From NCBI GenBank assembly GCA_029706075.1, contig JAINUG010000070.1, positions 2,093,500-2,157,499 on the forward strand: DNA of 64,000 nucleotides, given 5' to 3'. Shown here piece after piece: positions 50,908-62,000 of this stretch (position 1 is the stretch's first letter; each line of letters opens with the position of its first letter). The notes below the pieces were generated by a model that was not told where the DNA came from, did no database searches, and worked only from the letters and a program-made list of their open reading frames with translations. This DNA is from Aldrovandia affinis (taxonomy: Eukaryota; Chordata; Actinopteri; Notacanthiformes; Halosauridae). The translations under genes were made by a program, and so were the position numbers.

Positions 50908-51004
50908 GCTACATAATTCAAATATGCCATACAAACAGTGTAGAGGGAAAATGTTTAAATTTTTACATCAAAGCAGAATATTTTACTTTAATCTTACTTT
51001 GATT

Positions 51005-51265
51005 CAAAGGTTGTCTCAGAAGGCTGAAAGATGAGCACTGTTGGTTTAATAAATATTTAACAACTGTAAGACATCTACCCATATATATGTTGTTTAATTC
51101 TTATGTTGCATTTAACAACTGTAAGACATATACCTATATCTATCTTGTTTAATTTGTATGTTAGATTTGATTCAATGGTTGTGTCACAGGGCTGAAAGAT
51201 GAGCACATCTTAGGTAAAACATCTACCCATATCTATGTTGTTTAATTCTTATGTTAGATTTGGTT
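51005..51265 (+). repeat. znfx1: Tandem duplication in znfx1 3' UTR
   Basis: The segments GGCTGAAAGATGAGCAC, ACAACTGTAAGACAT and ATGTTGTTTAATTCTTATGTT recur two or three times in the same order, showing imperfect tandem duplication of a ~60-180 bp unit within the 3' UTR. Confidence 0.7.
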
Positions 51266-51547
51266 TTACAGTGTGCTTATGTATCTCTAAATATTAACCA
51301 TGTAAGAGTGAAAAGAGATGTCTGCAAATTACCGTCACTTAAAAGTAATATATAAATACTATGATGATCAAACAACATGTTTGTTAGTTTGGCCTACTGT
51401 TAAACTTTAAGGTGTGTCTTGGTCTGACCTTGTGCAAATCAGATAATATGACACTTTTTTGGTTCATTTGTAAATGTTCATTACAGTTAACATAAAGGAA
51501 TATGTTGTAGTCTACTAAATATACCACGATTTGCCATGTTGCTCCTC

Positions 51548-51553
51548 AATAAA
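51548..51553 (+). other. znfx1: Probable znfx1 polyadenylation signal
   Basis: AATAAA about 640 nt after the stop codon, followed by a T-rich stretch with TCTGTTCTGT. An earlier AATAAA at 51048-51053 is an alternative. Confidence 0.5.
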
Positions 51554-51637
51554 TAGTTCGATTTACATTCTGAAAGTCTGTTCTGTAAACTAAAAAAAAA
51601 AAATGTACAGTATGTATTATCTGTTTGTAAATGTCCA

Positions 51638-51985
51638 TCCATCCATTATCTAAGCCGCTTATTCCTGGTCAGGGTCGCGGCTGGAGCCTATCCCAGCATG
51701 CGTTCCGGGCGAGAGGCAGGAATACACCCTGGACAGGTCGCCAATCCATCGCAGGGCACACACACCATTCACTCACACACTCATACCTACGGGCAATTTA
51801 GACTCTCCAATTAGCCTAACGTGCATGTCTTTGGACTGTGGGAGGAAACCGGAGTACCCGGAGGAAACCCACGCGGACATGGGGAGAACATGCAAACTCC
51901 ACACAGAAAGGCCCCCGGCCTGGATTCGAACCCGAGACCTTCTTGCTGTGAGGCGACAGCGCTACCCACTGCACCACCGTGCCGC
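51638..51985 (-). mobile_element. tRNA-derived SINE with RTE-type tail
   Basis: On the minus strand it begins GGCGGCACGGTGGTGCAGTG (A box), has GGTTCGAATCC (B box), CCCATGTCCGCGTGGGTTTC and TTGGCGACCTGTCCAGGGTG, and ends in ATGGATGG repeats. A fragment of its head is at about 14487-14523. Confidence 0.85.
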
Positions 51986-53327
51986 CTTGTTTGTAAATGT
52001 GTGTTTGTAAATGTATATGTTGTAGCGACCCCCATGGATAGTTAATAGTTTGATGTCCATGTGTCCCTGTTGTCATGTTGCTGTCTTGTGGCATATTAGG
52101 TTTCGCAAAAAGCCTGCTCTCTGCCAACCACAAGAATGTCCGGAATGTTTAATGCCGGGCAAGCCTGTGGTTGGAGGAACAGCGGGGGGCTGGGCTCTGC
52201 AAGTTCACATTTATTGGCATGTGTCACCTTTGTTCTCCCTCGTTTTGTTTTGTGCTTGCTGATGGTTAAGTGACCAACTGCTGATGGTTTTCCTTCTGAA
52301 AAAGGAGCAGGCTTTATTTGGCTTGAGCTACGGTGGCCTGTGTTATAACAAACCATTTGATTTGAGAACTCGGTCTGGTGCCTGCATTATTCTTTTATTG
52401 ATTTAGCTCTAGCAAGATCATTACCGTATGATGTGTAAATGTAAACTGTGTAAGTCGCTCTGGATAAGAGCATCTGGTAAATGTCTGTAATGTAGGTTAA
52501 TGCCATGTAATATTTGTGGCAAAGCTAATATTCTGCTTTAGCTTGCTCTACAATAAGGTATCAGCAGGTGGTTATAAATAAAAAACAGCTAATTCAAACT
52601 ACCAAAGGCCCTCAGTACCTTGATGTTAGTCAGTTAAAAAACAGTGAGAATTTGCATCGTTCTTTATAATTTGATCAAGGCCAACAGTACCTCAGAAATG
52701 TGCCACCTTCGACATATGAAAATGTGAAGGGATATTCTGGATTGCTACACCAGTTGGGGGGCAGGAAACAGTAGTTTTTGATGAGGATGAACTGGGCAAG
52801 GTCATGGGTACCTTACTTCGTTGGGGTCGCAGAGTCCAAAACTAGACAGTGGTCAGGGTAGTACCCCCGCTAAACATATCATTAAGTTTTAACACTGATT
52901 ACCTTCAATTCTGTTTACTAGTAGCAATTGAGATTGATTGATTTTTACAACAAAACCTAACGTTACCTCTATCTCTTTATTAGCTAACGTTACTCTAAAT
53001 CTATTCTCTGTCATATGCAGGTTAGGCGCCATCCCATTGCACAACAATACACACTGCATAATTTGCAATGCTTACATAAGTTACAAACGCGTTTTTTGCA
53101 TAATTATGTTGCGTACGCATGTATTTTTGTCGTTATCAGTGACAAAAATGTGGGTTGGCAAAGATCATTTTGCCCTCACTGAATTAAAAGTGTGTGTTGG
53201 GGGGGGTGTCTGTTGGCCCATGGGATACCCGCTCCTGAGTAAAGTTTGAAATGCGGCGTTTGCCAGCTGCGCTTGGATCTTGATCTCCGGGCCAGTAGGG
53301 GCGCCCTCATATTGTATTTGTCCTGTT
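51986..53327. other. Intergenic between znfx1 and the unnamed membrane-protein gene
   Basis: A retroelement-like piece may lie at about 52020-52390 but its ends were not established. A SINE tail is at 52430-52495. No gene seen. Confidence 0.35.
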
Positions 53328-53335
53328 TGACGTCA
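53328..53335. promoter_or_regulatory. CRE palindrome near a possible promoter
   Basis: TGACGTCA, the full CREB/ATF palindrome. A CTCF-like CCAGTAGGGGCGCC (one G short of the usual core) lies about 25-40 bp upstream. Sequence from here to a GTAAGT donor at 53639 could be a non-coding first exon of the downstream membrane-protein gene. Confidence 0.35.
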
Positions 53336-55222
53336 TTCCTTTTGTTAGCAGATCCAAACTCGCCAATCGCATCAGTGAATCGTCGTGATGTTGTTTTCGT
53401 CCTCTACACCGCCTGTTTTACAGGAAGTTCAGCAATCCTCGATATGTAATGGAAGGAACAACACGAGGAAATGCCTTTCTTTAAAGGGGGTTGTCATTTT
53501 GTGCTTTAACAGGAACACAGAAAAGGAAATACCAACTAACAGGAGGGCGCAGCGTGCTGCCAAAGACGGCTGTATTAAAGGGATGAAACTAGCTAACGGT
53601 TCTGGAGCAACGTTATTTAGCTAGCAACCAATTTGACAGTAAGTAAAATTGAATTGGCTAGCCAGGTTGCTGGTCTTTGCTTTTTTTTTAAACAAAATAT
53701 TAACATTGCTAATTTGACCTCTTGGGTCAGCATTAAGAAAGTTGGGTCCACTTCTGCGCGAGTTTCTAGTAGATGTAGCATTAGGTTGCAGCTGCCGTTA
53801 AATATATAAATAACGTTAACCGATATAGCCATAAAGTAAAGGTTTTTTTTTTTAGAACCACGGTTGTAGCAGCTGCCCAGCTAGTAGGTTTGCTATTTTG
53901 CTATATGAGTGGGTTGGCTTTGTTGTTGATCATGCACGTTAGATGAGTCTGTTAACATTAACGTTACCGATTGTTGCCTGCCATTATCACGCAAGTTAGC
54001 TACCTAATACTAAAATATTCTAATCCTTCGAATGTAGCAGCTATCGGACATGATGACCTGGAATGCATGCCATTAGTCAGTCTTAGCTTCGTACAGCTAT
54101 TGTGTAGGCTATTATGAGCTTTTTCTTCTTTTCGTCAGACCGCTAGCTAGTAAAATAGCTACACCAGCTACTGTTGACCGTCAAGTACCTTCAAGACACT
54201 CAGATAACGTGTGGCCTAAATTAGCTAAACACAATCCAGCTAGCTGCATATTTGACTTCCATATGTGGTAGCCATCTGTAAAATACTCAGACGTTATAAT
54301 GACCACTATAATGACGTCAGGATATCTGTCTTGTACTTCTTGTACTGTAAAGTTATCAATGTGCGTTTCGAGTCAGTTCGTGGTTTCGGTTTAATTGTCA
54401 CCTAGTAGTTAAGAGGGTAACTTTAAATCATCCTTCATTAGATATTAAAAGTGTCGAATTAAAAACTAGAAAAGGCTCGGTATACTTCAGGAATTGCAAC
54501 TATGTCTGGAATTAAAAACGACATATACTCCAGGACTGAGGTTGAGAAACATAGTACGAGACCACTGCTTTACTAGAACACATGTCGATCTAAACTGTGA
54601 CCGTGACATGGAATTTGTTCCTTACCGTCAATAGCCCTGTCAAACTCAATCTAATACAAACCTAATATCAATTGTTTTCATAAAAAATAAAAATAAACGA
54701 ATGGTTTTATATTTTGTAATGTGCTGTGGCAAATTATTCCTTTTAAAAAGTTGCGTTTTTAATTGATTTGTTGATATAATTAAAGCTGAAATCAGTGAAG
54801 TCCTAAATGGTGTCTTAAAAAGTGGGGACGCCTGGTCATTGAGACGAAATAATTTGTGGAAGTTGAAGAGTACATAGACAAAGCGAATGGTAATGAGAAG
54901 TTTGATCACCATGACCTGTCCTTGTCAGGATTCAGCCTGAGCAATAATCTCTGGCCTAATGCGAATGTAAATGGGAAGACGTCATCCAGAAATTAATCTC
55001 TTGGCCAACAATCCCTCTCATTGTTTCTCTCACGTGTCAGAGCGCATGCTTCTTCTTTGCCTTCAGTTCAGCTCTCACTTCCTGAATCTATTTTCAAGTT
55101 AAGTTCCCCCTCCAGGGTTTATGAGGTAGCGATTGTCACTGGTCCTTATTTTGGTTTCATGTAGCTCCTGGCCTCTCCTTCTTTATGTATTTGACTTCAA
55201 AATTGTTCATTTCTAAGAATTT

Positions 55223-55310
55223 ACAGGTAACTGCCAAAATAAAGGAAACACTTAAGTAAATTAAGGGCTCTCTTGGCTCTGTTATTGTGTGGTGCATTTT
55301 CCTTGCGTCC
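55223..55310. mobile_element. One end of a mariner-type element
   Basis: TTACAGGTAACTGCCAAAAT followed by AAAGGAAACACTTAAG and GTGGTGCATTTTCCTTGC; the other end is absent. Confidence 0.6.
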
Positions 55311-55914
55311 ATACAGTACATAGACATATATACACATCTATACATATGTTTGTATGTTTACCTTTGTAGGGTCAGTTTCAGAGCTCAATTGCAATATGTT
55401 TTGACTTAGGGGTGCTGAAATCCAAAATGTAAAAATATAACGTTATAATAACTCAACAGGGATCGAATAGTATTGTTTTCTATAATTTTGTTGCATAATT
55501 CAGTTTCCTGACATGCGATTTGCAATGTATTTAGTGTTTCAAGTTATTAAATACATATTTAAATTGTAATGACGAGGACACGGCCAGAACATGAAAACCA
55601 GATAACACACTAATAGTGCGTTAGTGCTGGCTGCCAGAGAGCTGCTGCCTCAGCCTGGAACTTTGGTGGTGTTTAGTTTTTAGTTTAGTTTAGTTTTAGT
55701 TGCAGGCTTTTGGAAGAATTTTGCTAATTTGTTTGAGATGTCGTTGAGACATTTGGAATAAAAATGTAAAAACACAGCAGCTCAATCAATTGTTACGTCT
55801 TGAAAGCTAACTAGCCAACTCGCTTGTTTGCGTTGCTAGCTAAGTTTAAACTGATTTTATTTTTCTGTGTGCCTATCAAGTTTTCTTATTCACTTTTTTT
55901 TAACCCCCATTCAG

Positions 55915-56053
55915 CACCTCCTGCAGTTTCATGCTAATTATGACAGACGCACACTCATTTTTATATATAAATATATACTTCTACTATAAAAGAAAACTGT
56001 TCATGACAGCGGGTGATGCTGCACCCACAGCACCCCCACTTCCTCCGCGTATG
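55915..56053 (+). CDS. Tentative first coding exon of the unnamed membrane-protein gene
   Basis: Strong acceptor (polyT, cccccattcag) and a GTCAGT donor. The reading frame is open from ATG 55931 through ATG 56003 to phase 0 at the donor. Codons before 56003 are AT-rich and repetitive (FLYINIYFYY), so the true start may be 56003. Start context is weak at 56003 and 55931 and better at 55940 (A at -3). Confidence 0.4.
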
Positions 56054-59000
56054 GTCAGTTGTTGTCCCTCTGCTTATGGAAATCGGCAATATAGTTTGCC
56101 GTTAATGCCACATATTCAGTGTTTGTGTTTAGTACGTAAGGCAGTTTTTGTTGGTCATTTACATTTTGTAATTATTTGAAGATTTTGGTGAATTTGTATA
56201 GGCTAGCATTTTTCTCTGATATGCTGGTATTTCTGACAGCTTGTGAGGCAGTGCATCTCTGTCTCCACCACTCACTTGCCTTCTGAATGATATGTCCACG
56301 GAAAAACTTTCTCAGTTTAAATTAATGACATGCGCTGGAACTGCTACTAACTTCAGACAAAGGCAAGGATGTATTGGTAAAGCTATATTAATCCATCCCC
56401 TAATTAGTTGGAAGTACCCACGTAAATATGAGATAATAATTCAAAGTTATGTAATTACCATAAAAAGAATATACATTCTACTAGTTAAATTGATAGTAAT
56501 GTCATAACCGTTGCTGCTTACATGAGAAATTCTGAAATATTTTTATTAATAAGCAAGTCTGCTAGTTAGAAACCGCTTGCTTGAATTTAGGTAATATGTC
56601 ATAATTATAATGCATCATAGTTGCATGGATATTTCCTGGTAATTTGGAGACTAATATAATGTGTTACTATCACATTAGCTTCAGAAGTAATATCGGACTT
56701 GCATGCAGCTTTTGAGCGTGTGGTGAAACCGATGATATTCCTTTACCCCTGTAAAAAAATGAAACCACCAATCCTGTTATGTGTTAAAAGTAGCTTCTTT
56801 AATCATGTTGGAAAACCCTACTGTCATTGACAATGTTGTGCTCACTTCTGCTAAATACAGTTCCCCTGAATGTGAAATTCAAAAACACCCATTTCCTAAT
56901 TATATCAATCGACGCGTTTATGCCATCCTCTTGTTTATTTTGCCCATCCTCTTGTTATTCCTGATTATGCGTTCCGGTTGAATGGCCAGTTGTAATAGCA
57001 GGCTCATCCTATCACTGCAAGATCCTCAAATCAAATCAAGAAAGTACACACTATCCCAATAGTGCTCCACAACTCCTGAATCCAAGTACAGGCTGCAGTA
57101 GCTCTGTGCAAGTGGCAGAAACAGGTGTGCCATCAACCAGTGGATTATTGTGGCATGAGTTGGCCAATATTGTGTGTCAAGCTCATTCCACAGAGGGGCC
57201 GAGCGTATGCAGGTTTTTGTTGCAACCGATGCACTACATCAGGTGATTATAATAATTCGCTCACTTAAACCAAGGAGGGGAACTAATTGAAATAACTTGC
57301 TGTAGTGATTTGGTTGCAACAAGACCTGCATATACTCGGCCCTTCATGGAATGAGTTTGACACCCTTGGTTTACAGATTTAGGCAAACTCTCCCTTCCTG
57401 TATCTCCCTGCTGGACTCCCCAACAATTGTAATTAATTTTTTTTTTTTTTTATTGTCCTTTTTTTTTTTTAACCATACAGTGTGCAATGTGTAGTTGTGT
57501 AGGCAGAAGTGTTATTCAAAAACAATATTTATTTTTGTCTGTGAAAATTATGCTGTTCTGGAGTGTGCTTGTGCTCTTCACAGGTGGTGTGCAATCGCTT
57601 TTTATTTTATTTTTTAAAGTTCTCTCCAGTAGCTTAGTAGCAGTGTAGCATGAAACAACTAGTACCACAGCTTTGTAGCGTTGTGTGAGTGAGCAAATCA
57701 CGTGTAGCTGTAAACCGACCATTCTAACTGTACAATTTTTTTGTTGTTGATTAATTTTTTAACATTTTATTTGGCTAACAACGAGCCCCTCATTTTATTT
57801 ATTTATCTATTTATTTATAATTATTTATTATTTTGTGAGGTACGCATATTGATGAAATTGTTGGATATTTGAGTCAATCCTTTAAAAAAATATATTTTTT
57901 AAAGTGAATATAAGTCACAGTTGCCGCATCATTGTGATATTTGTTATCCGATGTTTGTTGCAGTTTGCTACCTGCCCTCGCATTTGTCTTTAGTAAAGGG
58001 AAATTAATATCTATCGCCGTTTCAGCTGGGCTAAAGGTTGTTTTTCCCATGTTGCTGTTGCATTCCGATGCTCCTCAGCCCGTGAGAGTGTCTTAACTGG
58101 AGCGCCCCGTTCTGTGTAGTTTCACAGAGAGCACTTTCAACAGAGCTCTGCTCTGCCTTTCCTTTGGTAGTCTTTCTGGGTCAGGCATATCAAATAATAT
58201 AATTAGGCCTCCCTGCAGTTTCAGGTCTGTAAAATCATTTGATCTTATCGGCTGCGGTGATGTATGCTCAGCAAACATCATATGACGCCATGATAATAAC
58301 TTATTCTCTGAATATCTTTTTGGTTAATAAAACTGTCTCCACACACCCGTCCCTGTAGTGGAATAGGTGTTGTTTATTAAAGGTCATTAAAAAAATGTAA
58401 TACATTCTCATGTACAATTATCAGGGATCTTTAAAATAGCATGGTAATCCAACAAACAACCTCTGCCATAGTTGTACTTTAACGTCACAAGCTATATATT
58501 TAAATGAGAACCTTGTATTTACTAGGTCCAAAAAAGAATTGTCTGTGAAGTGATAAATATTTTTCCTACTTGACTTTATGCTCTGACATCTATTGGAGTC
58601 TTAGCTAGGTTTAAGACATTTATAGATGTAAACTACCTTGCTCCATCACACAGGAAATGGAGGCATGTTTCCTTAAGAGCTCAGATACAGCAATGTGAAT
58701 GGTTACCGCATGCAGCTTGCATAAAGTTTGCTATTAGTCACATCCTTACACACTGCATGAGAACTGCTGCTGTTTTAAAGTGGGGGGATGTCCAGAGTAC
58801 AGCGTTGCTTTTGCTTTTACAACACAAGTGCCATTACGGTGACTGGGAACTAACAAAACGGACCTTTTTTAAAATCTAGCAGAAGTTTTCATCATAATGT
58901 ACCAATAATGTTTTAAAATTGTGTAGGTACGGTAGAAAATGCTTTACTCTGTTCTCAAAGGTCTTCTTGAATTCAGCTTGCTTTACTTACACAGGAGGAA

Positions 59001-62000
59001 ATTATACAAATAGGATTGTAGGCTAGTAAAAAATTAGCTAGCTAGCTCTGTTTTAGAGAAGATAAGCTTATCTGGAAATTGTATTTGTAATAACCACTTT
59101 CCAACAGGAATCCTTTATAAGTATAAGTACTTTATTTATTTTGTTGATGTACTTTCATTTAGTGAATTAATTAATCTTCAATGTTTTTTAAATGATTGCA
59201 TAGGGGTATTTACTGTGTATTTATCAGAATTCTTCTTTTACAGGGTAAAACGGGAGCATCGGGAAACTTGAGGTATGGCATATATTTGTGTTATGGGGGA
59301 GTATATAATTTAATGATATATATATATATGTGTGTGTGTATATGTAATAGTGGGTATAACAAGTATTCACCCCCTTTGGCATTTTTCACATTTTAGTTTC
59401 TTCATGGAATCAAAATGGATTTAATTTGGGACTGATCAACACAAAATACTTTATAATGTCAAATAAAAACTAAAGCTTTTTCTTAGTTGATTACAAATAA
59501 AAACAGACAATAATTGATGGCATAAGTATTCACCCCCCCCTTGACTTAATATTTGGTAGAAGCACCTTTCGCTGCAATTACAGCTGTGAGTCTATTGGAG
59601 TCTCTACCACCTTTACACATCTGGACAATTTTCAACTCTTTCTCCAGGTTATCAATATGAGCCAAAAAGTTCACTCTTGGTCTCATCAGACAGGATCTTC
59701 CTCCACTCATTTGGTCTCCCACATGCCTTCTGGCAAACTCTAGGTGAGATTTCATTAGAGTTTTCTTCAACATTGGCTTTCTTTTTATTTTTGATTTATG
59801 AACTGCCTGGGGTATTGTCCCATGGACTCCACCAGAGTTGACATAGGCCTCATGGTGGCCTCTCTAACAAGTGCCCTTCTCGTACAGATGCTCAGTTTTG
59901 GAGTACGGTCTGTTCTAGGCAAATTCACAGTTGTGCCATATCTTCTTATATCATTCCCCTGATAGGCTTTTTTGAAAACCTTTTCTTGGATTTGCTTTGA
60001 ATGTTCTTTTGTCTTCATGGTGAAGCTCTTGTTTGGAAATGCATTAACCAACTGTGGGACCTCAGACGGGTGTAGTTTGAAATCATTTGAAACATCTTAA
60101 TTGTACACAGATGGACTTCAATCAAATAATTATGCGACCTCTGAAGAAAATTGATTGCTACCTAAAGTTTATTTAGGTGTGTCTTAGAAAAAGGTTTGAA
60201 TACGTATGCAATTGTTTTTTTGGTTTTTGTAATTAAGAAAAGGCTTTGGAGTTATTTTACATTGAGAGTATTTTGTGCTGATCAGTGGCAAGAAATCCCA
60301 ATTAAATCCATTTTGATTCTGTGTGTGTGTGTGGAATGTATGTATGTATAGAATGTACAAATTTGCTGCTGTATAAAGTTGACTGCTCTCAGGCCGTGGC
60401 TGCGTATTACAATACAAAATTGTGTTGGGATGAGTAGAAGAACATCACTATCATGTAAACAAAACTATAGTTATGCTGTTATTGTGTTGTTGGAACTGAG
60501 TTCATTTCACAAATATTTTCATGTTTCAGGTTTAAAAAAATATAAAAAACTGAAAAATGGAGCTGTATTGGTATATGTAAGTACTTCTTTTTTTTTACAG
60601 TGAATCGTATCATTTGTGCAATTCACTATTCAGTCTCACTACTTTCCACTTTGTCTTGTTAACCAATATAAGCAATTGTTTCTTTTGTATTATTTGTATT
60701 ATTACAAACCTCAATGTTATAGTGGGTTATGGACTGCATTTATATAGTGCATTTAATCTTAATCTTACCACCACCAATGTTTTATGCCTGCCTGGGCGAT
60801 GCATTTGTTGTGCGAGAATGCTCTCCCACATTAGGTGGGGTGGAGAGCGAGTTTAAGGGGGGAGTGATTAGGCTGAGATAGCCAGGTGGGGAATATAAGA
60901 ACAATAGGCCATATATCAGAAAGGAAAAATATGTTTTCTTAAATGAGTTGCTCAAGGTTAAGGTGATGTTTGTTAAGGTCAAGTTATGTTGATTAGAGGC
61001 AAGATGTTTCCAATGAGCAGATGGGTTTTTCCCATTGCGTGGGTTTATTCTGTGTTTGAATCTGTTGCCAAGTGTTCACAGCACATAACGTTATTGACAC
61101 GACCAAGATATCACTTTGCCAAGACTCAAAAAGAAAATCTCATACTTGTCATTATTATAGCCATTTACACGGGGTAGAAAGCATAATGGAAACCAAGTAA
61201 AAAAGGACTCATTTTGAAGTAATGAAATCACAATTAAAAAGGAGGTGTTTCATATTAACTAATTACCAATATGTTTCTGCTATAAAATACTATATATAAA
61301 AATACTATGCTATAAAAAAATATATATATTAAAATTTGAATCAAGTTGAACATTTTTCAAGCACTGCACTCCTGCCAAACTTGCATTTGTTCCTCGTTTC
61401 ACTGCAGAGTCGTCATACTCTTTATCATCATAAAGATTTTCTTCTACATCTGCTGGTACCGGTCGCGCCAACGGCAGCTGGCAGCATACATCAGCAACCC
61501 ACGCAACGCCCAGATCGTCATCGTCGGAGGCAGGGCCTACCTGCACCAGGCGTCAGAGAGGCAGAATGTGAGTACATTTGTATTAACTTTCACAAAACAG
61601 CCTGTCGTCGACTCAGTGGTTTCAAAACCTCCATTCCAATAAGCCACTAGTAATCACAGAGCTGAACCCTACAGTCATAGGCTAGAATTAATTTATGGGG
61701 ATTTATTTAAGGTCAACGGGGTACAACATTGCATCCCTACACTTGTCTTATCAGCCTGTGTCATATCCTGTGAGATTGGAAAGGAAACTGTTTGGTTGTG
61801 CAGTGTTGTGGTTAAGGAGCTGGGCATGCCACCACAACAAATGATTCCCCTATAGAACTGTCCTACTGAAATCGAACAGCGGTCAATGCATTCCAGATGA
61901 GAAACATCAGATGAGAAACATCTTAAAAGACATTTGGACCCGGTTTCCACGGGTCATTTTTGGGTCAGCCAAAAAAATTGCGCCCGATTCAATTGGATAC

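Noticed and set aside
52020..52551. Possible LTR (TGTAGCGACC ... GCTCTACA)
   Set aside because: No matching target-site duplication, and a SINE tail lies inside the proposed span; ends not convincing.
53385..53624. 79-codon open frame near the CRE
   Set aside because: Ends before the GTAAGT donor and shows no recognisable protein features; more likely a 5' UTR open frame.
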